Source: Niastella sp.
GTDB lineage: Bacteria > Bacteroidota > Bacteroidia > Chitinophagales > Chitinophagaceae
Reading direction: 5' to 3'
NCBI GenBank assembly: GCA_017744515.1
Contig: JAGIBF010000016.1
Location: forward strand, 33,894-94,285
Length of the DNA: 60,392 bases
In this document: piece after piece, positions 36,692 through 46,047 of the stretch
Position numbering within the stretch: the first letter of the stretch is position 1
How the letters are laid out: the number at the start of each line of letters is the position of its first letter
Made by a program: the position numbers and the translations under genes
The notes under the pieces: generated by a model
Database searches by the model: none
The model's input: the letters and a program-made list of their open reading frames with translations, nothing else
Told to the model about the DNA's origin: nothing

Positions 36692-37378
36692 TTACAGACA
36701 TTGTCCGTTTTTACGTATTAGCCTCCTGATGGCGATGAGGTGCGATAACAGTACGGCTGGAACAATAAAAGCCGGCAACCATATGTAAGGGAAATACAGA
36801 ACTGCCACATTGGGCTGGTCAAAGGCCAGTTGCTGAAAAGGTGTAGGCGCTGCTAAGATGGCGCGGATAACGATATTGAACAGCAACGCAAGGCAAATGA
36901 AGTTCCAGATGAGTAAAGGCATCCGGCGTATGCGGGGTGTCCCCAGGCACAACAAAACCATAACAGGTGCAGTAATGCCGGAAAGTATATCATAATTGAC
37001 ACCTTCAAAAGTCATCAGTTGCGGGATTTGTTTATACAGGAATAACCAGTACAGCGTCAACTCCACCGGGACCCGCACCACATGCAGCCAGGTAAGCCAT
37101 TTCACGTCCCAGCTATCTATTATTGTTCTGCCTCTTTGTGTAATAAACAATCCGATAATGGACAGCACGGGAATACCAATGGCAAGTCCCAAACGGGGCG
37201 GCATAGCTTGTGTATCCTTATAAAAGTTCAACAAACTGACTACTGCCTGCAAGGCCAGCCATACTGCAATGATGATCATAAAGCGTTGCGACAACCGGCT
37301 GCTTTTATACAGGAAGAACCAGGTAAGTAAGGACGTGGCAATGAATGCCACTGGAATGTACAGGGGTAATTGTTCCAT
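36692..37378 (-). CDS. Polytopic membrane protein of unknown function
   Basis: The ATG at 37378 gives 228 residues. About six or seven hydrophobic segments, beginning LYIPVAFIATSLLTWFFLY and ending AFIVPAVLLSHLIAI; short basic loops follow (RRLIRKNGQCL). I do not recognise a family. At the 3' end a 17-base stretch is repeated 22 bases downstream (see finding). Confidence 0.7.
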   Translation of the reverse strand: MEQLPLYIPVAFIATSLLTWFFLYKSSRLSQRFMIIIAVWLALQAVVSLLNFYKDTQAMPPRLGLAIGIPVLSIIGLFITQRGRTIIDSWDVKWLTWLHVVRVPVELTLYWLFLYKQIPQLMTFEGVNYDILSGITAPVMVLLCLGTPRIRRMPLLIWNFICLALLFNIVIRAILAAPTPFQQLAFDQPNVAVLYFPYIWLPAFIVPAVLLSHLIAIRRLIRKNGQCL

Positions 37379-37462
37379 GGCTATAAAATATTGATAGCAC
37401 AAAGGAAGAACAGAATGCGGAGATATAACTTGCCAAATGGCAAGAAAGAGTGTTTGTTGTCA

Positions 37463-37555
37463 GGCTGAGCTTGTCGAAGCCTTGCGACCCTTCGACAAGC
37501 TCGGGGTGACAATACTTCGTGTGACAGAAGGTAACCGCAATTCAGGGTGGCAATG
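37463..37555. repeat. Dispersed palindromic intergenic repeat, copy C (with hairpin)
   Basis: GAGCTTGTCGAAG (37467-37479) and its complement CTTCGACAAGCTC (37490-37502) form a 13-bp hairpin. A tail GGTGACAATAC...GTGTGACAGAAGG follows. It sits between the membrane protein start and the Crp gene. Confidence 0.75.
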
Positions 37556-37559
37556 GGGG

Positions 37560-38147
37560 TTATTTTTTAGTGTAATCTTTCCGGATGCGGCTCAGGGAAG
37601 TGTCGGTGATGCCGAGGAAGGAAGCGATGTGTTTGAGTGGAACGTTTTGAAAGATATCAGGGTTGGTTTTTAATAAATGTTCGTAGCGTTGTTCGGCTGT
37701 TTCCGTGATCATCGATAATGTTCTGTTCTTTAGTGCTGTCAGTATCCTGACCAGTATCGACCTGCCAAACTCACGGAACTCCGGATAGGCATGGAATAAA
37801 TGATTGAGCTGTTCATAGGTGATGAACCAGCCTTTGCAATCGGCTAAGGCCTGCAGGTTTTCCCGTGAAGGAACACGGTTGAAGAAAGAAGATACTTCTA
37901 CTACGACAGTGCCGGGCGGGTAAAAACTGGTAGTTACATCTTTGCCATCGAGGTCATACACAAAAGCCCGCATAAACCCTTCTTCAAGAAAATAGTAGTC
38001 ATTGGACACCTGCCCTTCGCGTAACAACAGTTCATTCTTTGCTACTTCCTTTTCTTCAAACAACTGCACTATTTCCTGTACCTGCTGCGCAGAAAAGTAT
38101 TTGGTGCTTTGAAAGAAGCGGGAAAGTTTGCCGCTGGTAATGTCCAT
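37560..38147 (-). CDS. Crp/Fnr-type cyclic-nucleotide-binding regulator
   Basis: A 195-residue protein. The cNMP-binding domain (about 15-130; ELLLREGQVSNDYYFLEEGF, FYPPGTVVVEVSSFFNRVPS) is followed by a helix-turn-helix (about 170-190; LKHIASFLGITDTSLSRIR). The usual SRxT-like sugar-phosphate motif is replaced by VPSRENLQAL, so it may not bind cAMP. This is the Bacteroidota Crp/Fnr family found in many copies. The start at 38147 is well supported (MDITSGKLSRFFQ). Regulon unknown. Confidence 0.9.
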   Translation of the reverse strand: MDITSGKLSRFFQSTKYFSAQQVQEIVQLFEEKEVAKNELLLREGQVSNDYYFLEEGFMRAFVYDLDGKDVTTSFYPPGTVVVEVSSFFNRVPSRENLQALADCKGWFITYEQLNHLFHAYPEFREFGRSILVRILTALKNRTLSMITETAEQRYEHLLKTNPDIFQNVPLKHIASFLGITDTSLSRIRKDYTKK

Positions 38148-38545
38148 ACTTTATCGAGGTAATTGATGATAAAGCAAAAGTATGGTTACTGCCTTGCTGT
38201 TTATTCAGAAATGTGATGGTCTCCCCGGAAATCTGCCATAACCTTAGGCAAAACCTGGGATGATTGACTCGTCCTCCCCGATTCCTTCTCTTTGCTTCCT
38301 CTTTGGCTCCCCGGATTCCGGGAAGCCAAAGAGGAGACATTAAGGTCGCATGAGGTTGGGCCCCCAACAGGTGACCATTTGTTGGCTTCCACAGTAAAAA
38401 TAACGACGAATCAGCGTACTTACTGGTTGTCAGCCGGTAATCACTTTCAGTACGTTGCTGACTGTTGTACGTATATCTCTCAGTCTGCCTGCTACAAATA
38501 GGGGTAAATTTATTGCAACGGGATGCTTAACCGTCCTTTACCGTT
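38148..38545. other. Intergenic region with a strong hairpin
   Basis: About 400 bases between divergent genes. A hairpin with a 12-bp outer stem lies at 38297-38335. A GTTGGGCCCCCAAC palindrome follows near 38354. No gene is seen. Confidence 0.55.
38297..38335. repeat. Long intergenic hairpin
   Basis: TCCTCTTTGGCT (38297-38308) pairs with AGCCAAAGAGGA (38324-38335), with an inner CCCGG/CCGGG stem and an ATT loop. There is no T tract, so it is not a terminator; probably a palindromic intergenic repeat or a structured leader. Confidence 0.7.
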
Positions 38546-39067
38546 ATGGCCAAACCAACTGAAACGATCCTGAGCGCTCCAGCGCAGGGACTGCTGCCGC
38601 GCAAACAGGGATTGCCTGTGATCCTTAAAGCAGGATTATTTGCCGGCACGCTCGATATCATTGCTGCTTTTGTAAATTATACGCTTAAGACCGGCAAAGA
38701 TCCTTTTCCCATATTGAACTTCATTGCCAGTGGTGTAGTAGGTAAAGAAGAAGCCTACGATCCTACCAATACCTTCGTCATGCGGGTGCTGGGTTTACTG
38801 CTTCACTTTCTGATAGCCACCATTTTTGCCGCCATCTTTTATTATGCCTGGCCATTGTTCAGACGCATCAGTAAAAGCTGGATCGTTACCGGGCTTTTGT
38901 ATGGTGTGCTGGTGTGGCTGGCCATGAACCTGATAGTAGTGCCCTTGAGCAGCACGCCGGTGATGAAGCACACTACCTCCGGCGTGATCATTAACATGCT
39001 GATCCTGATGTTTTGCATAGGGCTGCCCGTTGCCTGGGTTACTTACAGGTCGCGTTCTACCACTTAG
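38546..39067 (+). CDS. Four-helix membrane protein of unknown function
   Basis: A 173-residue protein with a soluble N-terminus (to about residue 22) and four hydrophobic helices (about 27-48, 75-100, 108-128, 142-162). The first is GLFAGTLDIIAAFVNY, the last INMLILMFCIGLPVAWVTY. It resembles the DUF1440-like small membrane proteins but I cannot be sure. The ATG at 38546 gives a plausible cytoplasmic start. No operon partner. Confidence 0.7.
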   Translation: MAKPTETILSAPAQGLLPRKQGLPVILKAGLFAGTLDIIAAFVNYTLKTGKDPFPILNFIASGVVGKEEAYDPTNTFVMRVLGLLLHFLIATIFAAIFYYAWPLFRRISKSWIVTGLLYGVLVWLAMNLIVVPLSSTPVMKHTTSGVIINMLILMFCIGLPVAWVTYRSRSTT

Positions 39068-39207
39068 ATTAGCCCTAAATGATACAATCCCTGTATCGAA
39101 AACGAACGGATTAGGAGTTTAGGAAACGTGCTTAGTTGCTGACAATCAGGCTGTTTGTTTTCCGGCATAGGTTCTGGTAGTATTTTTTAACCAATAAACT
39201 ACCAGCC

Positions 39208-41613
39208 ATGTTAAAAAACTATTGCCTTATCGCCTGGCGGAACCTCCGCAACAATAAAGCTGTTTCTTTCATTAATATTGGCGGCCTCGCTTTGGGCATG
39301 GCAGTAGCCATGCTGATCGGTTTGTGGATATGGGATGAGCTCTCGTTTAACCGCTCCAATACAAATTATGATACCATTGGCCAGATTGCCAGAAGAGAGG
39401 TGACCAACGGAGAAGTGTTTATTGCCGATAACAGCAATCATTTTCCCATTCCCCTGGCAGGAGAGCTGAGAGCGAATTACAACAATCTTTTTAAGCAGGT
39501 AGCCCTGGCTACGGAAAGTAATGAGCACGTGCTGAAAGTCGATAACCGGCTGTTTACCCGGCAGGGCCTGTATGTGGAACCAGATTTTACCAACATTTTT
39601 ACGCTGCATATGATAGCGGGCAGCAATGCCGGTTTTGAAGCGCCGCGTTCAATTTTATTATCCCAATCGCTGGCTGTTTCATTGTTTGGCAACACGGATG
39701 TAATTGGAAAAACGGTGAAGCTGGACAACCGATATGATATCAAGGTGACTGGAGTTTTTGCCAATCTGCCTTCCAATAGCCGTTTTGCAGAGGTAAGTTT
39801 TTTATGTCCCTGGAGCTTGCTGGTAGCTACCAATCCTACCGTAAAACAAGATTTGAACAATTGGGGTAATAGTTCCTTCCACGTTTTTGTGCAGACAGCA
39901 CCTGGCATTTCGATGGCCAATATTTCCCAAACTATCAAAGATGTGTATTGGCCCAAGATTACTACTACCCAGCCGAAACCGGCAGCTGAGCGTACTACCC
40001 TATTCCTGCACCCGATGAAGGACTGGCATTTACGGTCTGTATGGAAGAATGGCGTGCAGGCGGGTGGACAGTTGCAGATCGTATGGCTGTTTGGATTAAT
40101 TGGCGGATTCGTGTTGCTGCTGGCCTGTATCAACTTCATGAACCTGAGCACGGCCACATCAGAAAAAAGAGCGAAAGAAGTAGGCGTCCGTAAAACGTTT
40201 GGCTCTGCGAGGGGACAACTGATACAACAATTCCTGGGTGAATCCCTGTTGATCGTGATCATTGCTTTCGGGGTGAGTATTGCCATGGTGTCATTGAGCC
40301 TGGATAGTTTCAATAAAATAGCCGGCAAGCAGATCAGATTTCCTTTTTCAAGCCCGGACTTCTGGACCTTATCAACTCTGTTCATAATTATTACAGCACT
40401 GCTGGCGGGAAGCTATCCTGCACTTTATCTTTCTGCTTTCCAGCCGGTAAAAGTATTGAAAGGTACCTTCAGTGGCAGTTGGAAAGGTGTGGTGCCAAGG
40501 CGTATCCTGTCCGGCGTACAGTTTACCGTTTCTATAGTTTTGATCATTGGAACGATTGTCGTGTATCGCCAGATACAGTTTGCACAGGACAGGCCGATCG
40601 GTTACGACAGGAATGGACTGATCCGTATTGCGATGAATACGCCTGATCTGAGTGGTAAATACGATGTGCTGCAAAAGGAGTTGCTGGCTTCCGGTGGTGC
40701 AACGGGTTTTGCGCAGTCTTCCGCTACTACAACCGAGAACAATTATTTCGATGATCGCTTTAACTGGGAAGGTAAGGATGCCAACTTACCGCAACAGTCT
40801 TTTGCACTGATGGCTGTTACCTATGACTTTGGTAAAACAGTAGGCTGGCAGTTCTCACAAGGACGTGACTTTTCGCGTGACTTCCCTACTGATAATACGG
40901 CTATTATTCTCAATGAAGCGGCTGTAAAGTACATGCGTTTAAAAGACCCTGTAGGTAAGAAGATTGTCTGGAACGGCAATACGTTTACTGTTACAGGTGT
41001 CATCAAAGACATGGTTACGGAATCACCGTATAAGCCGGTGCAACAAAGCATTTTCTTCATGGTGCCCAATATCGGGCCTGTGATCACGATACGTCTCAAT
41101 CCTGCATTAAGTGTCAGTGATGCTATCAGCAGAATAGCTCCTGTCTTTACTACGATGAATCCCTCTGCTCCCTTTGAGTACAAGTTTGTGGACGAAGAAT
41201 ACGGGCGCAAGTTTGCCGCAGAAGAGCGTATCGGTATCCTGTCGGGTTTCTTTGCTGCGTTGGCCATCTTCATTTCCTGCCTTGGCATCTTTGGCCTTGC
41301 CTCTTTTGTAGTGCGGCAGCGCATCCGTGAAATCGGTGTGCGCAAAGTGCTGGGTGCTTCCGTTATTAACCTGTGGGGATTGCTTACCCGGGAGTTCGTA
41401 TTACTCGTGCTGATTGCATTTGTGGTCGCCGTTCCCATTGCCAATTACTTCACACGCGCCTGGTTGGATCAATATGAATACCGGACAACGATCTCCTGGC
41501 TGGTTTTCGCAGCAGCGGGATTGGGCGCGCTGATCATTACCCTGCTCACGGTAAGCTTCCAGGCATTTAAAGCTGCCACGGCTAACCCTGTAAAGAGTTT
41601 GCGAACCGAGTAG
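39208..41613 (+). CDS. Large MacB/FtsX-type ABC transporter permease, second paralogue
   Basis: An 801-residue protein with the same layout as the gene at 34217-36583: MLKNYCLIAWRNLRNNKAVS entry, periplasmic core, FtsX block (GFVLLLACINFMNLSTATSEKRAKEVGVRKTFGSARGQ), second periplasmic domain and a terminal block ending FKAATANPVKSLRTE. Both end in the family motif NPxKSLR. No ATPase is adjacent. The two paralogues are on opposite strands 2.6 kb apart; each has its own terminator or promoter region, so they are not a pair in one operon. Confidence 0.88.
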   Translation: MLKNYCLIAWRNLRNNKAVSFINIGGLALGMAVAMLIGLWIWDELSFNRSNTNYDTIGQIARREVTNGEVFIADNSNHFPIPLAGELRANYNNLFKQVALATESNEHVLKVDNRLFTRQGLYVEPDFTNIFTLHMIAGSNAGFEAPRSILLSQSLAVSLFGNTDVIGKTVKLDNRYDIKVTGVFANLPSNSRFAEVSFLCPWSLLVATNPTVKQDLNNWGNSSFHVFVQTAPGISMANISQTIKDVYWPKITTTQPKPAAERTTLFLHPMKDWHLRSVWKNGVQAGGQLQIVWLFGLIGGFVLLLACINFMNLSTATSEKRAKEVGVRKTFGSARGQLIQQFLGESLLIVIIAFGVSIAMVSLSLDSFNKIAGKQIRFPFSSPDFWTLSTLFIIITALLAGSYPALYLSAFQPVKVLKGTFSGSWKGVVPRRILSGVQFTVSIVLIIGTIVVYRQIQFAQDRPIGYDRNGLIRIAMNTPDLSGKYDVLQKELLASGGATGFAQSSATTTENNYFDDRFNWEGKDANLPQQSFALMAVTYDFGKTVGWQFSQGRDFSRDFPTDNTAIILNEAAVKYMRLKDPVGKKIVWNGNTFTVTGVIKDMVTESPYKPVQQSIFFMVPNIGPVITIRLNPALSVSDAISRIAPVFTTMNPSAPFEYKFVDEEYGRKFAAEERIGILSGFFAALAIFISCLGIFGLASFVVRQRIREIGVRKVLGASVINLWGLLTREFVLLVLIAFVVAVPIANYFTRAWLDQYEYRTTISWLVFAAAGLGALIITLLTVSFQAFKAATANPVKSLRTE

Positions 41614-41617
41614 CTGA

Positions 41618-43438
41618 TCAACGTTTTACAAAAGAATAAGTTTCCCGCTTGCTGTTGCCGGCTATATCTGTAGCTGTGATTGTCAATGTGTGTTTGCCTT
41701 TATTACATTTAGTGGGGATGCGTACGGAGAAATCATTTCCTTTTCTGTCGAACACCAGCCATTCGCCGTCCAGCTCTGCCTGGAAGTTGCCTACGCCTGC
41801 AATGGCATCCCTGCATATCAGTTTCAGCTCCTCCGGATCTTCGGAAAAGGAAGACCAGTTCACTGTTTGTATTGCAGGCGACAGGGTGTCTATCAACAGC
41901 TCTACGGTGCCCAGTGTGTTGAACGATGCCGAGAGCCAGTTGTCTTTCCATGTCCCTTTAGCCGTGTATTTGTTTTTGCCGTTGTTCAATTGCATCACGA
42001 CTTTCTTTTTCAGGCGTTCATTAATAAAAGGCAGGGCTTTGAGTGATACGGTATAGCTGTCGTGTACTGGTATGGAACCATTGTGCAGGCTTACCAAGTC
42101 TGAGGCCTTGCCGGGATTGGTATTGGGCTGTTCTTTCAGCGAGAAGAATACGGTATCATAAAATGCCGCTTTGCTGAAGCGTATTATGCTTTGTTTACCG
42201 GTTATCGTTTTTTCTTTTCCCGGTGTTATGGCTACGGCGCCGGGTGCTGTTGGTTGCGGGTCCTCTATAACGCCACTGTATTGAACCTCGCTTTCAAAGT
42301 TGCTTACGTTGTTGTTTACATCATACATCCGTATGCTTAGGTGGTGAACTTTTTTGTCGGACAGGTTCATGATGCCATTGCCTTTCAGAGCAGGCAGGTG
42401 ATTGCCGGGCAGGGCCGACAGATGCTGTATAAATATACCTGTCTTTATCCACCGGGGATAATCTACGCTGGCATTGATATAACGGCTGTCCGTATAAGAG
42501 AAGTTGTCCAGCAGTGCTTCATGTACCAGTGAACCATCGAAGTAAAGCTCGGCGCGATAGATGCCAAACCGAAAGCGGTTGTCATTGCTTTTATCGGTTG
42601 CCCTGATGCCCAGGCTGATCAAAGGGGATCTTACTTTGATCACAGAACGGCTTGTTGTGTAAGCTCCTTCCTTTCCTGTAATTGAAATGCTGTTGGCCGT
42701 GGTATGGTAGGTGCTGTATTGCCGGTTGTACCAGTACAGGCCTGCCAAAACAGGTGGCGTGTCGTCGTCCATGTCAAAGCCGTGCAGCAAGGGGTTCAGA
42801 TTGTTGCCTGTGCGTGTATCGCGCACTTCAAAATGCAGGTGGGGTGCTTCGGAGCCACCGGTGTTGCCACTACGGGCAATCAGCTGTCCCTTACTCACGG
42901 GGAAGCGAGCGGCGGTAAAAGTCAGGTCCTGCTCCCGTTTCCGGGCACTGCGTTGTTGCGCTTCTACCGTTTCTTCCAATTGATCATAGAATTCATTCAA
43001 GTGGGCATATACAGTGGTATAACCATTGGGGTGTGTAATGAATATCGCTTTGCCCAATCCGGTTTCTTCAATGATGATGCGGCTGACATATCCTTCGGCC
43101 ACTGCATATACCGGCAGGTTTTCCTCTCCATTGGTGCGCACATCCAGTCCCATGTGGAAATGGTTGCTGCGCAGCTCACCAAAATTGCCCGACAAGCGGA
43201 AGGCGCCTGATAGCGGATCGCGAAAGCCGGCACGGGGCTTTAGGAGAACGCTGTATAGTATAGTGCCAACCAGGAGTACCAGGAAGGCAGGCCACCACTT
43301 TGTCCATTTGCGATGGGATGTGGAGCGTTGTTTCGTATTGGGTTTGTTAGCTGTAGTGGGTGTCCGCCCTTTGGCCGGGACGGGTATGTCCATAATGGTG
43401 CGCACGGGCTGTTGGCCCCCGATGACAGGATTGTTCAT
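41618..43438 (-). CDS. M23-family peptidase, membrane-anchored
   Basis: The ATG at 43438 gives 606 residues; a start at 43393 (MDIPVP) is also possible. After a basic N-terminal region there is one membrane segment (WPAFLVLLVGTILYSVLL, about 49-66), then the LytM catalytic domain with HFHMGLDV (H95, D99) and SEAPHLHFEVRD, the second zinc motif. The remaining ~400 residues form beta-sandwich repeats with Asp/Gly-rich strands. M23 peptidases cut peptidoglycan cross-links or act as regulators of them. It faces the periplasm. The 3' end is convergent with the permease, stops 5 bases apart. Confidence 0.9.
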   Translation of the reverse strand: MNNPVIGGQQPVRTIMDIPVPAKGRTPTTANKPNTKQRSTSHRKWTKWWPAFLVLLVGTILYSVLLKPRAGFRDPLSGAFRLSGNFGELRSNHFHMGLDVRTNGEENLPVYAVAEGYVSRIIIEETGLGKAIFITHPNGYTTVYAHLNEFYDQLEETVEAQQRSARKREQDLTFTAARFPVSKGQLIARSGNTGGSEAPHLHFEVRDTRTGNNLNPLLHGFDMDDDTPPVLAGLYWYNRQYSTYHTTANSISITGKEGAYTTSRSVIKVRSPLISLGIRATDKSNDNRFRFGIYRAELYFDGSLVHEALLDNFSYTDSRYINASVDYPRWIKTGIFIQHLSALPGNHLPALKGNGIMNLSDKKVHHLSIRMYDVNNNVSNFESEVQYSGVIEDPQPTAPGAVAITPGKEKTITGKQSIIRFSKAAFYDTVFFSLKEQPNTNPGKASDLVSLHNGSIPVHDSYTVSLKALPFINERLKKKVVMQLNNGKNKYTAKGTWKDNWLSASFNTLGTVELLIDTLSPAIQTVNWSSFSEDPEELKLICRDAIAGVGNFQAELDGEWLVFDRKGNDFSVRIPTKCNKGKHTLTITATDIAGNSKRETYSFVKR

Positions 43439-43796
43439 ACAACATGTTTTTAGGGAATAACCGGAACGCCGGGCACGTTCCACTTCATTGCTATTGTAAC
43501 GCACCTTACCGGTTAGCGACGTTTAAACCAGTAAAGTGTCCTTCGGGCCTGGTAGATACCCTGCCCACCAGTATGCCCGGCAGCCGGTTGAATGCAAGCC
43601 CTTCGACGACCCTTCGATCACACTTCGACAGGCTCAGTGTGACAGAAGGTGACATTTGGGCGACAGTTAATTTTCAAATTCAATATTCAATAAAAAACAG
43701 CCGTTCTGCAATCAATATCGACAAACAGGGGCTGCGTCTCTGCAAACGCCGGTGATCTGAAATGCGCTGTTGATCAATATATAATACCTTTGACCG
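43439..43796. other. Divergent promoter region with a palindromic repeat
   Basis: About 358 bases between the M23 peptidase and the LytS gene. It contains repeat copy D (43598-43666). No gene seen. Confidence 0.55.
43598..43666. repeat. Dispersed palindromic intergenic repeat, copy D
   Basis: CCCTTCGACGACCCTTCG, then ACTTCGACAGGCTCAGTGTG and ACAGAAGGTGACA. Closely related to copies B and C. Located upstream of a LytS kinase gene. Confidence 0.7.
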
Positions 43797-44795
43797 ATGC
43801 GAAAAAAGCTGTTTCTGTTTCTCGTGTTCTATGTGGCTTTGTACTTTCTGCTGCACATCGCGTATTCCCTACCCGACCTGGTAAATGGACGTGCCCGTTT
43901 CATGTTATTGCCGGATAGTGTGCCGGGAATTATCATAGATATTGCCATGTATTTCCTGGTGGCCCTGGTCCCTTACCTGCTGCTGCACCGTTTTTACCCG
44001 CACCAGGTGGCTTTGGCTGTAGTGTTGATCATTGTATGTCTACCCATCATCTTTTACTGTTGTTATATAATAGAGGAAATAAAGCGTGGTAAGGACCTGC
44101 GTCTTAAAAACTACTTCCTCAACAATATTTTCTTTGCGTTCCTCTACACGGTGTATGGTATCGTGTTCTTCTTCATCCGCTATGCGCAGCACAAGGAGTT
44201 GGAGCAAAAGGATATGGTGATCCAGAACAGGCAATCTGAACTGTCATTCCTGCGTTCGCAGATCAATCCTCATTTCCTGTTCAACAGCCTGCATAATATT
44301 TATTCGCTCATGTACCAGAATGCGGCGGGCGCCCAGGATGCGATCCTTGGCTTGTCGGACCTGCTGCGGTACATGTTGTATGATGCCAGCGAGAAGGTGC
44401 CTTTGCAAAAAGAGATCGACTATATTACGCGCTATATTGCTTTGCAACGTATCCGGTTCGACCATCCTATCCATGCCCCTATGCATATTACAGGTGATAC
44501 GGCGGCGCTGCAGCTCCCTCCTTTGTTGCTGATCCCTTTTGTGGAGAATGCTTTTAAGCATGGTGATTTTTCCGGGGAGGCTGAAGGGGTGGTCATCACC
44601 ATTCACGCGGGGCCAAGAAATATCTATTTTCATTGTATCAATAAGAAAGGTCATGGATTGAAGGATGCCGCCGGGGGGATTGGTTTGCAGAACGTGCAAC
44701 GAAGGCTTGATCTGTTGTATCCCGGCAAGCATACTTTGAAGATCGACGATGCTGACCATCATTTTACCATAAACCTGGAACTGACTAATGAGTAA
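43797..44795 (+). CDS. LytS-family sensor histidine kinase
   Basis: A 332-residue protein. Four membrane helices fill the first 130 residues (LFLFLVFYVALYFLLHIAY, IDIAMYFLVALVPYLLLH, VALAVVLIIVCLPIIFYCC, FFAFLYTVYGIVFFFI). The kinase core has FLRSQINPHFLFNSLHNIYS (H159), the N-box PFVENAFKHG and the G-box GGIGLQNVQRRL. All key residues are in place. The response-regulator start (44788) overlaps the stop by eight bases. Together they form a two-component system of LytS/LytTR type, common in Bacteroidota. Confidence 0.93.
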   Translation: MRKKLFLFLVFYVALYFLLHIAYSLPDLVNGRARFMLLPDSVPGIIIDIAMYFLVALVPYLLLHRFYPHQVALAVVLIIVCLPIIFYCCYIIEEIKRGKDLRLKNYFLNNIFFAFLYTVYGIVFFFIRYAQHKELEQKDMVIQNRQSELSFLRSQINPHFLFNSLHNIYSLMYQNAAGAQDAILGLSDLLRYMLYDASEKVPLQKEIDYITRYIALQRIRFDHPIHAPMHITGDTAALQLPPLLLIPFVENAFKHGDFSGEAEGVVITIHAGPRNIYFHCINKKGHGLKDAAGGIGLQNVQRRLDLLYPGKHTLKIDDADHHFTINLELTNE

Positions 44796-45498
44796 TACGC
44801 CTGTTATACGTTGTGTGATTGTGGACGATGAGCCGCTGGCTGTGACCTTGCTGGTGCAGTATGTGGAGAAGGTGCCTGGCCTTACGGTGGTATTTAAAAC
44901 CACGCATGTGCTGGAGGCGTTGCACGTGATCGAAGAAGGTAATGCGGACCTGTTGTTTCTCGACATTCACATGCCCGAGCTAAGTGGCATGCAGTTCATG
45001 AAGATAATCGGCAACCGTTGTAAGGTGATCCTGACCACGGCCTACACGGAATATGCGCTGGAAGGCTATGAGCATGATGTAGTGGATTATCTGCTGAAGC
45101 CTTTTTCATTCGACCGCTTTATGATGGCTGTGGTGAAGGCGAAGGAAAGGCTGGAGCAAAAGCAGGCCACGCCTGCTAAAGATGTGCCGGACCATATTTT
45201 CGTGAGAGCTGAATACCGTATTCAGAAGATAGACCTGGATAGTATTTTTTACATCGAGGCGTTGCGTGATTACATTGCTTTCCATACGCCAGGCGGTAAG
45301 ATCCTATCGCTGGAAAGTATGAAGAAGATGGAGACCGTGTTGCCGGCAACGACATTTATCCGCATTCATAAGTCCTACATTATCAACCGTAATAAGATCG
45401 AGTTCCTCGACAGGGGGAAGGTGGTTATCAATGGTCAATACCTGCCGGTAGGTGAAACTTACCGGGAGCGCTTCATGGCTCAGATCGGGATTATCTGA
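44788..45498 (+). CDS. LytTR-family response regulator
   Basis: A 236-residue protein. Receiver domain (1-118): D14/E15 acidic pocket, phosphoryl acceptor D59 in LLFLDIHMPE, T83/T84 and K104 (YLLKP). LytTR DNA-binding domain (about 145-236): IFYIEALRDYIAFHT, FIRIHKSYIINRNKI and the closing LPVGETYRERF. It is translationally coupled to the LytS kinase. Its target genes are unknown. Confidence 0.93.
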   Translation: MSNTPVIRCVIVDDEPLAVTLLVQYVEKVPGLTVVFKTTHVLEALHVIEEGNADLLFLDIHMPELSGMQFMKIIGNRCKVILTTAYTEYALEGYEHDVVDYLLKPFSFDRFMMAVVKAKERLEQKQATPAKDVPDHIFVRAEYRIQKIDLDSIFYIEALRDYIAFHTPGGKILSLESMKKMETVLPATTFIRIHKSYIINRNKIEFLDRGKVVINGQYLPVGETYRERFMAQIGII

Positions 45499-46047
45499 TG
45501 TGCGTTAATGGAAGTTAATCATTGAATAATATGGAGTTCTGCGGGCCGATGATTTATACCACGCATTTTTCGGCTTTGTCATAGGGTATGGTAAACCTGT
45601 AGTATAAGCGTAAGGGTTTACCTTTAAATTGGCATAAAATTTTAAGCACTGCGCTATTACTGCAGCCCCGCCTTTTATCTTTTCATCAAAGCGGCTATAT
45701 TTGCGTTACCCCAAACAGTTACAACGAGTATTCAATATCGTTAAGTGTAACCGCTTTGCATATAGGCGAACACCTTTGCAAAGACAACCTTTCCTTGTGT
45801 TCCTGTATTAAGGAGTACTCTGGAAGAGGCCATGGTACTGCTTTGGCTTTGATTCCTCAGCAAATTGGACTTAACCGTTATTGAGTCTGTATTCTACAGC
45901 AAAATGAGCACCTGCGCATATTCACATCTATTGCGCGGGGTGCAATGTTTACATGCCTTTAAAAAGTTGATTCTGACCTGTGAAATGCATCGTAACAACG
46001 GATTTCCGGCGATACGCTATGGATAGTCTTTGCCTAAAATAACGGAC
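45499..46047. other. Leader region upstream of the small AraC gene
   Basis: About 550 bases without a gene. A possible Bacteroidota -7 element (TATATTTG, 45696-45703) lies in it. A stable hairpin GCACCTGCGCA...TGCGCGGGGTGC lies at 45908-45943 (11-bp stem with one bulge, 13-base loop), about 105 bases before the AraC start. If the promoter is real, the gene has a leader of about 340 bases. Confidence 0.5.

Noticed and set aside
38354..38367. GTTGGGCCCCCAAC palindrome as a terminator or operator
   Set aside because: It is short, lacks a T tract, and lies in a gap already holding a larger hairpin; nothing supports a function on its own.
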